DNA of 37,041 nt from Bacillota bacterium (GTDB taxonomy: Bacteria; Bacillota; UBA4882; UBA10575), in the NCBI GenBank assembly GCA_012735135.1, contig JAAYHY010000075.1, positions 1 to 37,041 on the forward strand, written 5' to 3'. The notes beneath the pieces are model-generated. The model saw only the letters and a program-made list of their open reading frames with translations, was not told the origin of the DNA and did no database searches. Shown in pieces: positions 1 to 7,368 of this stretch. Each line of letters opens with the position of its first letter. Position 1 is the stretch's first letter. A program made the position numbers and the translations under genes.

Positions 1-172
1 CCGAGACATAGTAACAACTGGTTTTCAAGGTCCAATAGGGGTAAATCCTTGTTGGATAAGGTTTTGCGCGCTTTTTTTGTTCCTACTTACTGTTCAACAC
101 CAGATATGTAGAAAAAAAAGAACCCCGGACCCAAGAGGCGGAAAATTTCCACCTAAAACGAGGAAAAATGGC
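1..172. other. Upstream non-coding stretch before the fla/che operon
   Basis: No recognisable gene lies here. Short open frames run in from the left edge, but their translations match nothing I know. A weak imperfect hairpin (TCCAA at about 31 with TTGGA near 56) is followed by a run of seven T at about 73-79. This could be the terminator of a gene outside the window. The rest looks like leader sequence in front of the promoter at 173. Confidence 0.4.
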
Positions 173-199
173 TAAACTTTATGTGAAATCTTCCGATAA
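173..199 (+). promoter_or_regulatory. Sigma-D (sigma-28 type) promoter of the fla/che operon
   Basis: The sequence reads TAAA (173-176), a 15-nt spacer, then TCCGATAA (192-199). The flagellar sigma factor consensus is TAAA-N15-GCCGATAA, so spacing is exact and only the first base of the -10 box differs. It sits about 40 bp upstream of flgB. The SigD gene lies near the end of the same operon, so positive feedback is expected, as in Bacillus subtilis. A housekeeping promoter is probably also present but I cannot place it. Confidence 0.75.
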
Positions 200-240
200 G
201 TGATGTATAGAGGATTGTTTGTTTTAGGAAGGTGAAGCGG

Positions 241-621
241 TTGGTTACAAACAAAACAATCGAAAATATAACCTCGGCCATGAACTGGGCGGCAGAACGC
301 CAGAAGATCCTCAATCATAATCTGGCCAATGCCGATACACCCAATTACCAAAGGCGCGATCTGGTCTTTGCTGAGGAGTTGACGAAGAAACTCAACCGTT
401 TGCCGTTAAAACAGACTCATCCCCGGCATTTACCCGCGTCCACCCGCCCCGGTTTGTTCCAGCCGAACGAATGGGGTGTTGTGCGCGTAGACCAAAACAC
501 AGTCGATCCAGAGGTGGAAATGGTGACCGCCGTAGAGAATTTCTATTATTACCAGGGCTTAACCCAGCAGTTGAATAATCAATTCCGCCGGTTACGGATG
601 GCGATTGAAGGGAGATCGTAA
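241..621 (+). CDS. flgB: Flagellar basal-body rod protein FlgB
   Basis: FlgB is a proximal rod subunit exported by the flagellar type III system. The protein has about 126 residues, close to the family's usual 130. The N-terminal rod signature NHNLANADTPNYQRRDLVF is present, and the C-terminal helix ends in a run typical of axial proteins. I chose TTG at 241 because TAGGAAGG (225-232) is then correctly spaced. GTG at 232 is in frame but sits on top of that Shine-Dalgarno site. It is the first gene of the operon and is followed after 2 nt by flgC, the usual partner. Confidence 0.95.
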   Translation: MVTNKTIENITSAMNWAAERQKILNHNLANADTPNYQRRDLVFAEELTKKLNRLPLKQTHPRHLPASTRPGLFQPNEWGVVRVDQNTVDPEVEMVTAVENFYYYQGLTQQLNNQFRRLRMAIEGRS

Positions 622-623
622 AG

Positions 624-1040
624 ATGAAAATGTTCCGGGCAATGGATATTAATGCTTCCGCCCTTGGCGCCCAACGGTTACGTTTAGATTTGATCGCGGC
701 TAATATTGCCAATGCCAATACCACCCGTACCCCGGAAGGAGGGCCCTACCGGCGGAAAGTACCTGTGTTTGCCGAAGAACTGCAACAGGCCCGTGGCACT
801 TACGGGTTGAGCGGTGTCCGGGTGTTGGCGGTGATAGAGGACCAATCACCTTTTCGTCAAGTTTACGATCCGGCCCATCCCGATGCCAATGCCGAGGGTT
901 ATGTGTTATATCCCAATGTGAATATTGTCAACGAAATGGTTAATCTGATGGAAGCCGGACGCGCCTATGACGCCAATGTGACAGCTTTTAACATGTCGAA
1001 AGAGATGTTCAAAGCTGCTCTGAGCATTGGTAAAAGCTAA
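624..1040 (+). CDS. flgC: Flagellar basal-body rod protein FlgC
   Basis: FlgC is another proximal rod subunit. The 138-residue protein carries the axial-family N-terminus (MDINASALGAQRLRLDLIA followed by NIANANT) and a C-terminal helix with NLMEAGRAYDANVTAFN, the matching C-terminal rod motif. Length is normal for FlgC. It starts with ATG 2 nt after flgB, with the ribosome site inside the flgB end (GAAGGGAG). It is separated from fliE by a 154-nt gap that holds a terminator-like hairpin, so flgBC could be made in excess over the genes downstream. Confidence 0.96.
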   Translation: MKMFRAMDINASALGAQRLRLDLIAANIANANTTRTPEGGPYRRKVPVFAEELQQARGTYGLSGVRVLAVIEDQSPFRQVYDPAHPDANAEGYVLYPNVNIVNEMVNLMEAGRAYDANVTAFNMSKEMFKAALSIGKS

Positions 1041-1072
1041 GAGATGAATATAGACGGGGGGATCTAACAAAG

Positions 1073-1162
1073 ACCCACGGAGGGAAGGACCAAGAGTATG
1101 AGGGACCAAAGGATTGGCGTTTTCATACCCTTTCTTAAGCCGTGGGTATTTTTCTCTTTATT
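1073..1162 (+). terminator. Long terminator-like hairpin (attenuator) between flgC and fliE
   Basis: An 8-bp perfect stem (ACCCACGG 1073-1080 with CCGTGGGT 1140-1147) is followed directly by ATTTTTCTCTTTATT. The 59-nt inner part folds further: GTATGA (1096-1101) pairs with TCATAC (1123-1128), and CCAA/TTGG (1106-1117) closes an AGGA tetraloop. The form is that of an intrinsic terminator with an elaborate loop, placed inside an operon that must be read through. I do not recognise it as a known riboswitch class. Confidence 0.6.
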
Positions 1163-1194
1163 ATGGAGGAATCCCCGCTGGGAGGTGAAGAAGT

Positions 1195-1488
1195 ATGAAG
1201 ATTGAGGGAATTCAACCGCTATCCTTAAAAACGGACGGGCTTGGAACCGAGAAAAAGACGAAATTTCCCGGGGATTTTCAGGAGATGCTGAAAGGATATT
1301 TGGAAGAAGTGAATAAACTCCAGCTGAAGTCGGAAGATATGGACCGACAGTTGGCGGCCGGAACGTTAGAAAACATCCATGAAGCGACGATCGCCGCCGA
1401 AAAGGCAGCTCTTGCCCTTGAGTTGACAATTCAAATTCGCAATAAAGTTGTCGAAGCGTACCAGGAAATTATGCGGATGTCTATTTAA
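1195..1488 (+). CDS. fliE: Flagellar hook-basal body protein FliE
   Basis: FliE is the adaptor between the MS-ring and the rod. The 97-residue protein fits the family (about 100 residues). Its C-terminal half, with the helix IHEATIAAEKAALALELTIQ followed by IRNKVVEAYQEIMRM, is the typical FliE conserved region. The start ATG follows a clear GGGAGGTGAAG ribosome site. It is the first gene after the attenuator-like hairpin and lies just before fliF, its partner. Confidence 0.95.
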   Translation: MKIEGIQPLSLKTDGLGTEKKTKFPGDFQEMLKGYLEEVNKLQLKSEDMDRQLAAGTLENIHEATIAAEKAALALELTIQIRNKVVEAYQEIMRMSI

Positions 1489-1513
1489 TCGATTAGGAGA
1501 AATGTGAAGGATA

Positions 1514-3004
1514 ATGGGTGAGTTAATTCAACAAATACGCCACATCTGGGAAAATATGGACAAGCGTAAGCGCCTCTTATTTGGTGGCGGGATGGGCCTC
1601 TTGCTGCTCCTGCTCGTCTTGGTTATTGCCCTGAGCCAACCGGAGTATGAGTTGTTATACGGGAATCTGCAGCAGGTAGAGCAAGATGAGATCATCGGCC
1701 GGCTCCGGGAAATGAATATTCCCTACCGGAAAGAGTATAACTCCTTATATGTCCCCAACGCCTCCGAAGTCCGGGCTGAACTAATGAAAGCGGGGATCCC
1801 GAAGGGCGGGATCATCGGCTGGGAGCTTTTTGACCGTAGCACCTTAGGGGCGACCAATTTCCAGAATGCAGTAAACTACCAGCGGGCGTTACAAGATGAG
1901 ATCCGGCGCACCCTCCGTCAGATTGAAGGCGTGGTTGATGCGGCCGTTATCATTAACTTGCCGGAACAGGAGCCGGTTTTCGAAGATGAAAAAAAGGAAC
2001 CCACTGCTTCGATTACTCTTAATCTGAGCCGGCCGAATATGCTCAGTAAGAGTCAAGTACAGGCCATCGTAAATTTTGTCGCTAGTTGTGTCACCGGGAT
2101 GTCCCCGGAACGGGTCACGATTATTGATAATTTTGCTAACGATCTGACCGCGGCACTCCGGACGAGCGCAGCTTTGGACGGGTCACTGCTGGAACAACAG
2201 ATGGCCCTGAAAACCAAGATGGAACAAGATTATAAACGGAATATCGAAAATGTTTTAGGACGGGTATATGGCCTCCATAATGTGGCCGCCACCGTCAATA
2301 TTACCTTAAACTTTGATTACCAAGAAATCAGGAAGGAAACCTATGGTGACCGGGGGGTACCCCGGAGTGAACAGGAAATTACCGAATCGTACACCGGGAC
2401 CGGGATGATCCCCTTGGGGATTCCGGGCACCGATTCGAATATAACCCAATACCGGATCGGCGGCGCCGATCAAGAGAGCACCTATGAACGGAACGAACGG
2501 ATCGTTAATACGGAAATCAACAAGGTGGAAGAACATTTTTTAAAACAAGGCCCTACCATCGAACGGATTTCGGTCAGCGTGGTGATCGGACAAAGATTGT
2601 CTGCGGCGGAAGTGGCACAGATTGAGGATACGGTCGCCGCTACGGTCGGCGCGGTTGCTGCCCGGGGCGACCGGGTTACTGTTTTCAGCCGGGAATTTTT
2701 CACCCCGACCCCGGAAAGTGTTCCAGAGACGCCGTCGACTTTCCCTTGGCCGTTCGTGACAGTTGTGGTCCTTGGTTGCTTGCTGCTTAGTGGGGGAGTT
2801 TATTATCTGGTGCGGAGAAGGAGAAAGAAAGAGTCCACAATTGATGTGGTGATCGGTGATACGGTTGAACAAACGGCAGCAACGGAAGAAATCAGTCCGG
2901 AAGAGAAGAAGCGGCGTGAAAGAGAAGAGTTTATTACGAATCTAGCCCGCAACGAACCGGATACTATGGTTGCGCTCTTGCGGACATGGATGTCGGAGGA
3001 TTAG
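1514..3004 (+). CDS. fliF: Flagellar MS-ring protein FliF
   Basis: FliF builds the membrane MS-ring that carries the C-ring and houses the export gate. The 496-residue protein has an N-terminal membrane segment (about residues 20-42), the YscJ/FliF ring-building domain (YELLYGNL and AVNYQRALQDEIRRTLRQIE), and the FliF C-terminal domain. A second membrane segment (PFVTVVVLGCLLLSGGVYYL) is followed by a charged cytoplasmic tail. The tail ends in TMVALLRTWMSED, the family's FliG-binding sequence. Length is slightly shorter than in Bacillus (about 536). fliG follows after 7 nt. Confidence 0.97.
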   Translation: MGELIQQIRHIWENMDKRKRLLFGGGMGLLLLLLVLVIALSQPEYELLYGNLQQVEQDEIIGRLREMNIPYRKEYNSLYVPNASEVRAELMKAGIPKGGIIGWELFDRSTLGATNFQNAVNYQRALQDEIRRTLRQIEGVVDAAVIINLPEQEPVFEDEKKEPTASITLNLSRPNMLSKSQVQAIVNFVASCVTGMSPERVTIIDNFANDLTAALRTSAALDGSLLEQQMALKTKMEQDYKRNIENVLGRVYGLHNVAATVNITLNFDYQEIRKETYGDRGVPRSEQEITESYTGTGMIPLGIPGTDSNITQYRIGGADQESTYERNERIVNTEINKVEEHFLKQGPTIERISVSVVIGQRLSAAEVAQIEDTVAATVGAVAARGDRVTVFSREFFTPTPESVPETPSTFPWPFVTVVVLGCLLLSGGVYYLVRRRRKKESTIDVVIGDTVEQTAATEEISPEEKKRREREEFITNLARNEPDTMVALLRTWMSED

Positions 3005-3011
3005 AGGTGTC

Positions 3012-4022
3012 ATGGTTTTGAGTAAACAATTAACCGGTCGACAAAAATGCGCCGTTATCTTAATCTCCCTTGGCTCCGAGTTATCCGCCAAGATCCTGAA
3101 GCATTTCCGTGAGGATGAGATTGAGGATTTGACTTTGGAGATCGCCAGTATGCGCCGGATTGAACCGGAAATCAAGGAAGAGGTTATGAACGAATTTTAC
3201 GAGCTTTGTTTGGCGCAAAATTATATTTCGTTGGGCGGTATCGACTACGCCAGGGAAATGTTGGAGAAGGCGCTGGGACCAACGCGGGCGCAGGACATCT
3301 TAACGAAGTTAACCAGTTCCTTACAGGTCCGGCCTTTTGATTTCGCGCGGAAAACCGATCCCAGTCAGTTGTTGAATTTTATCCAGAACGAACACCCCCA
3401 AACCATTGCCTTGGTGCTTTCCTATTTAAATCCGGATCAAGCCGGTATGATTCTGTCGTCTTTGGCCCCGGCCAGCCAGGTTGAAGTGGCCAAACGGATT
3501 GCCACGATGGACCGGGCGACCCCGGAAGTGTTGAAAGAGGTTGAGAATGTTCTCGAAAAACGCCTCTCTTCCTTTGTCATGCAAGACTTCACAATGGCCG
3601 GCGGGATTGATGCGGCGGTGGCCATTTTGAACCGGGTGGACCGGGGAACCGAAAAAACCATTATCGAAGCATTGGAAGAAGATAACCCCGAATTGGCGGA
3701 AGAGATTAAGAAACGGATGTTTGTCTTTGAGGATCTGGTCACTTTGGACGACCGTTCGATCCAGCGGGTGCTGAAAGAAGTGGATATGCGGGATCTGGCT
3801 TTAGCTTTGAAGACCGCAAGCGAAGAGGTGACCAACCGGATCTTCAAGAATATCTCGAGCCGTGCTCGCGATATGATCAAAGAAGATATGAGTTTAATGG
3901 GACCGGTACGCCTCCGCGATGTGGAGGAAGCCCAGCAAAAGATTGTCAATTTCGTCCGGCAGCTTGATGAGAGCGGCGAAATTGTAATTGCCCGGGGCGG
4001 AGAGGATGAAATCATTGTCTAA
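3012..4022 (+). CDS. fliG: Flagellar motor switch protein FliG
   Basis: FliG is the C-ring protein that binds FliF and contacts the stator. The 336-residue product matches the family length. It begins LTGRQKCAVILISLG and contains the middle-domain motif NEHPQTIALVLSYL (EHPQ). Its C-terminal torque helix carries charged residues (FEDLVTLDDRSIQRVLKEVD). The frame is open further upstream, but ATG 3012 follows AGAGGTG. That spacing is short, so TTG 3018 is a possible alternative. It lies between fliF and fliH as in most Bacillota. Confidence 0.96.
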   Translation: MVLSKQLTGRQKCAVILISLGSELSAKILKHFREDEIEDLTLEIASMRRIEPEIKEEVMNEFYELCLAQNYISLGGIDYAREMLEKALGPTRAQDILTKLTSSLQVRPFDFARKTDPSQLLNFIQNEHPQTIALVLSYLNPDQAGMILSSLAPASQVEVAKRIATMDRATPEVLKEVENVLEKRLSSFVMQDFTMAGGIDAAVAILNRVDRGTEKTIIEALEEDNPELAEEIKKRMFVFEDLVTLDDRSIQRVLKEVDMRDLALALKTASEEVTNRIFKNISSRARDMIKEDMSLMGPVRLRDVEEAQQKIVNFVRQLDESGEIVIARGGEDEIIV

Positions 4023-4914
4023 ATCGAAGATCATCAAAGCTCCGAATATCAAAAACGAAGTCTGTTTTTTGGAGGTTCCCGAACCAATCGTCGCTTCGCA
4101 AGAGTTGGCCGTTGCCATGGGGGAAAATGTGGCGGCGATGGAGGAAACAGGGGCCGCTGTGGATGAGGAGATGGGGACCGGCTTAGAGCAGGAGCCCCTT
4201 CCCTCCGATCCGGAGGCAGCTGCGGCGCAACTTTTGGCACAGACCCAATTAGAAGCGGAAGAGATCATATCCGCTGCCCGCCGGGAAGCGGATTTGCTTT
4301 TGGCGGAAGCCGAAGCCCAACGCCGGCAGGTCGAGGAAGAATTGGCCAGGACGAAAGCGGAGACTGCGGCCGAATGCGAACAGTTGAAAAAGGAGGCCTA
4401 TGATACCGGTTACCAGGAAGGCTGGGCCACCGGTCAGCAGGAAGGGGAGAAGGCGTGGGCGGAAAAGATTAGCGCCGCCGAAGCCACTTTGGAGGAAGCG
4501 AAAAAAGAAGCCCTTAATCTGATAAATCAGGCGGAGAAAGAAAGGGCCGCCCGGATCCAAGATTCGGAAGAGGAAATCCTCAAGTTAGCCGTTGATATTG
4601 CCGAAAAAATAATTAACACGGAGTTACGCGTTGAACCGGAAAAATGGTTGGGGATGATTAGAAAAGCCGCCCACAAGATTGCGGGGGCGACGGAAGTGAC
4701 CATCCGGATTGCCCCGGAAGATGAAGCTTTTCTCATCCAAAACTTACGCGCAATCCGGAGTGAATTCACCGAAGCGCCGCTGATCCAGATTAAGACCGAT
4801 GTTAATTTGAAATCCGGCGATTTTATGATCCAAAGTAACCTGGGAAATGTGGACGCGAAAATCAGCCAACAGTTGACCAAGATTTTTCAAGCCCTTAAAG
4901 TAGAGGGCAGCTAA
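4015..4914 (+). CDS. fliH: Flagellar export ATPase regulator FliH
   Basis: FliH binds the export ATPase FliI and tethers it to the C-ring. The protein (about 299 residues from TTG 4015) has a variable N-terminus and a long Ala/Glu/Gln-rich coiled coil (about residues 70-190). The C-terminal FliH/V-ATPase-E-like domain is also present (ILKLAVDIAEKIINTELRVE). I favour TTG 4015, overlapping the fliG stop, because GGAGAGG lies about 9 nt upstream. ATG 4006 is in frame but abuts that site. fliI follows after 13 nt. Confidence 0.92.
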   Translation: MSKSKIIKAPNIKNEVCFLEVPEPIVASQELAVAMGENVAAMEETGAAVDEEMGTGLEQEPLPSDPEAAAAQLLAQTQLEAEEIISAARREADLLLAEAEAQRRQVEEELARTKAETAAECEQLKKEAYDTGYQEGWATGQQEGEKAWAEKISAAEATLEEAKKEALNLINQAEKERAARIQDSEEEILKLAVDIAEKIINTELRVEPEKWLGMIRKAAHKIAGATEVTIRIAPEDEAFLIQNLRAIRSEFTEAPLIQIKTDVNLKSGDFMIQSNLGNVDAKISQQLTKIFQALKVEGS

Positions 4915-4927
4915 GGAGGGGAAAAGT

Positions 4928-6271
4928 TTGCCACGGGAGTTTCCTTCCTTTAGCGCCGAAAAATACCAAAAAAAACTGGCCACGATCGAGCCCCTCAGCC
5001 GTTCGGGGCAAGTGGAAAAAGTAGTTGGTCTAACAATTGAAGCCATAGGCCCCCCCACCTTCGTCGGGGAAACTTGTTTCTTTAAAACCCTCTCCGGCAA
5101 GGAAGTCCTGGGTGAAGTAGTAGGTTTCCGGGATGGAAAAGTGCTGCTCCTCCCTCTTGGGGAGATGGAAGGGATTGGCCCCGGTTCGGAGGTTTTTGCC
5201 CGGGACCATACCTTGACCACACCGGTCGGTCCGGGGTTGCTCGGCCGGATCTTAGACGGGTTGGGCCGCCCCATTGATGAGCGGGGGAAAATGGAGATTG
5301 AAGGGTACTACCCTTTACAGGCCACTTCCCCTAACCCGTTGGCGCGCACCCGGATTAAGACCCCCTTATCATTAGGGGTCAAAGCCATCGACGGAGTATT
5401 AACTTGTGGTCAGGGGCAGCGGATGGGGATCTTTGCCGGCAGTGGCGTCGGGAAAAGTACTTTGCTTGGGATGATCGCGCGGAACTCGGCGGCCGATATC
5501 AATGTCATCGGTTTAATCGGCGAACGGGGACGGGAGGTTAAAGAATTTATAGAAAAGGACTTGGGACCGGAGGGCTTAGCCCGCTCGGTGGTGGTGGTCG
5601 CCACCTCCGACCAGCCGGCTCTGGTCCGGATCAAAGGCGCTTACACGGCGACGGCCATTGCCGAGTATTTCCGGGACCAAGGCGCCAATGTAATGCTGAT
5701 GATGGATTCGGTGACCCGTTTTGCTTTAGCCCAACGGGAAGTGGGACTGGCTTCCGGGGAACCACCCGCCACCCGGGGTTATACTCCGTCGGTCTTTACA
5801 CTCATCCCTAAACTGCTGGAACGTTCAGGCACTGCCGAACGGGGGAGTATTACCGCCCTTTACACCGTCTTGGTTGAGGGCGACGATATGAATGAGCCGG
5901 TGGCGGATACCGTCCGCGGTACTTTAGACGGGCACATCGTCCTTTCCCGGAGTTTAGCCCATGAGAACCATTACCCGGCGATAGATGTTCTAGCCAGCGT
6001 CAGCCGGCTAATGATCGACCTGGTTCCGGCCGAACATAATAGGGCGGCGGCGATCCTCCGCCAACTCCTCGCGATTTATAAGGCGAACGAAGATCTGATC
6101 AATATCGGGGCTTACGTAACCGGGAGCAACCCCCGGGTGGATCTGGCGCTCCGGATGTATCCCGCCATTCAGAAATTCCTTCGTCAAGAGATCCAAGAGC
6201 GGTATTCGCTGGCGGAAACCGTAGAGTTATTACAAACTTTGGTGGCGGAGGTCGACGAGAGTGTCCTTTAA
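4928..6271 (+). CDS. fliI: Flagellum-specific export ATPase FliI
   Basis: FliI is the F1-beta-like ATPase that energises flagellar protein export. The 447-residue protein has Walker A GSGVGKST at residues 171-178 and Walker B with VMLMMDSVTRFA. The FliI/YscN signature GEPPATRGYTPSVF and the C-terminal helical domain are present. The TTG start follows a strong AAGGAGGGG. Length is typical (about 440). The stop overlaps fliJ by 11 nt, suggesting coupled translation with its chaperone/stalk partner. Confidence 0.97.
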   Translation: MPREFPSFSAEKYQKKLATIEPLSRSGQVEKVVGLTIEAIGPPTFVGETCFFKTLSGKEVLGEVVGFRDGKVLLLPLGEMEGIGPGSEVFARDHTLTTPVGPGLLGRILDGLGRPIDERGKMEIEGYYPLQATSPNPLARTRIKTPLSLGVKAIDGVLTCGQGQRMGIFAGSGVGKSTLLGMIARNSAADINVIGLIGERGREVKEFIEKDLGPEGLARSVVVVATSDQPALVRIKGAYTATAIAEYFRDQGANVMLMMDSVTRFALAQREVGLASGEPPATRGYTPSVFTLIPKLLERSGTAERGSITALYTVLVEGDDMNEPVADTVRGTLDGHIVLSRSLAHENHYPAIDVLASVSRLMIDLVPAEHNRAAAILRQLLAIYKANEDLINIGAYVTGSNPRVDLALRMYPAIQKFLRQEIQERYSLAETVELLQTLVAEVDESVL

Positions 6272-6692
6272 GTTTCAACCCATCTTGAACCTACGGAAAC
6301 ACCACGAAGACAACTGCCGGACCCGTTTAAAGGAAGAACAGACCAAACTGCGGCAGATTGAAGGCGAATTGACCGTTATTGAAGCCACCAAGAAGCGGCA
6401 GGAGGCGGAAGCGGAACAACTAGCCATCGGCGCCGTAAAGATGGAATACCTGCTTTCCGGTAGTGAATACCTGGAGTATTTACGGCGGAAACGAGAAGAA
6501 ACCAAAGCGCGCCGGGCCTGCCAGGAAGAAGTGGTTGAGCAGGCGCGGGTAATCCTGGTCCAAGCGCGGAAAGAAACAAAAGTCATGGAAAAACTGAAAG
6601 AAAAAAAGGCCCGGGAAGAAGTGGAAGCGGGCTTGCGTCAAGAACAGAAAAACCTGGATGAAATTGGGATTATCCAGATTTATCATAGTTAG
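6261..6692 (+). CDS. fliJ: Flagellar export protein FliJ
   Basis: FliJ is the soluble coiled-coil stalk of the export ATPase ring. The 143-residue product is almost wholly charged heptad-like sequence and begins FKFQPILNLRKHHED, the usual FliJ opening (F.F..vL.yr...e). It starts with GTG inside the end of fliI. Identification rests on the opening motif, size, coiled coil and position after fliI. Sequence conservation in this family is low. Confidence 0.9.
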   Translation: MSFKFQPILNLRKHHEDNCRTRLKEEQTKLRQIEGELTVIEATKKRQEAEAEQLAIGAVKMEYLLSGSEYLEYLRRKREETKARRACQEEVVEQARVILVQARKETKVMEKLKEKKAREEVEAGLRQEQKNLDEIGIIQIYHS

Positions 6693-6700
6693 AGGTGAAG

Positions 6701-7291
6701 ATGATGTTGCGTTACATCGCCGGAATTTTAACCGCTTTCCTGTTTTTCGGTTCGGTTTTCGGCCTGTTATATATCTTAGACCAGTATAATTACATTGAGT
6801 TAAAGCCTGCGGTCTTATATACCCTTTCCACGATTCCGGGGTGGGAGGAAGTGGCCGAGGCCTATAAACTTGGCTTAGATAACATGGATGTTTTACAAGC
6901 AAGGGAAGCAGCATTGGCCGCGCGGGCTGAGGAGCTGGCCGCCGAAGCCAAAAAACTGGAAGAGGAGAAACAAGCCCTGGTCGAACAGGTAGTAGCTTTG
7001 GAAGAAAAAGAAGAATACCTGATGGTTCAGGAAAGGAAATTGGCGGAACAACAGTCGACGACCGTTACGAGCCAGCTACCGAATGAAAACGCCCGTGAAA
7101 GGTATGCCACAGCCGCCCGGCTTTTAGAAGCAATGAAACCCGAAGCGGCGGGGGAGAACTTGTTAAAAATGCCCTTTGAAATGGGAGTTGCCGTCCTTTC
7201 CCTCCTTGATTCCAGAAAGGCCGGGCGTATTTTAGAAACGATCCCCCCGGAACAAAGCTCCAAATATATGGCAAAGCTTTCCGGTCATTGA
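6701..7291 (+). CDS. MotE/YlxF-like membrane protein with FliG-like C-terminal domain
   Basis: The product (about 196 residues) has one N-terminal membrane segment (IAGILTAFLFFGSVFGLLYI), a long coiled coil (about residues 70-125) and a C-terminal helical domain. That domain contains NLLKMPFEMGVAVLSLLDSRKAGRILETIPPEQ in two parts, the pattern of the MgtE-N/FliG-middle fold. This layout is that of the MotE/YlxF family, found between fliJ and fliK in Bacillus. MotE members act as chaperones or stabilisers for stator or export components. The start is ATG 6701 or 6704 after AGAGGTG. Confidence 0.82.
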   Translation: MMLRYIAGILTAFLFFGSVFGLLYILDQYNYIELKPAVLYTLSTIPGWEEVAEAYKLGLDNMDVLQAREAALAARAEELAAEAKKLEEEKQALVEQVVALEEKEEYLMVQERKLAEQQSTTVTSQLPNENARERYATAARLLEAMKPEAAGENLLKMPFEMGVAVLSLLDSRKAGRILETIPPEQSSKYMAKLSGH

Positions 7292-7368
7292 TCAAATAAA
7301 TCTCCTGTTATCAAGTTTTACTCCATAATTAACATAGGAACAAAGAAAAGCGGAAAGGAGGTGAAATT

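Noticed and set aside
1-111. 3' end of an upstream protein gene at the left edge
   Set aside because: Two frames are open over this stretch, but neither translation resembles a known C-terminus and there is too little sequence to decide.
1073-1147. c-di-GMP riboswitch between flgC and fliE
   Set aside because: The conserved cores of the known c-di-GMP aptamers are not present; only a terminator-like fold can be supported.
3437-4015. Minus-strand open frame (192 codons) opposite fliG
   Set aside because: It mirrors fliG codon usage, shows Ser/Arg-rich composition and no domain.
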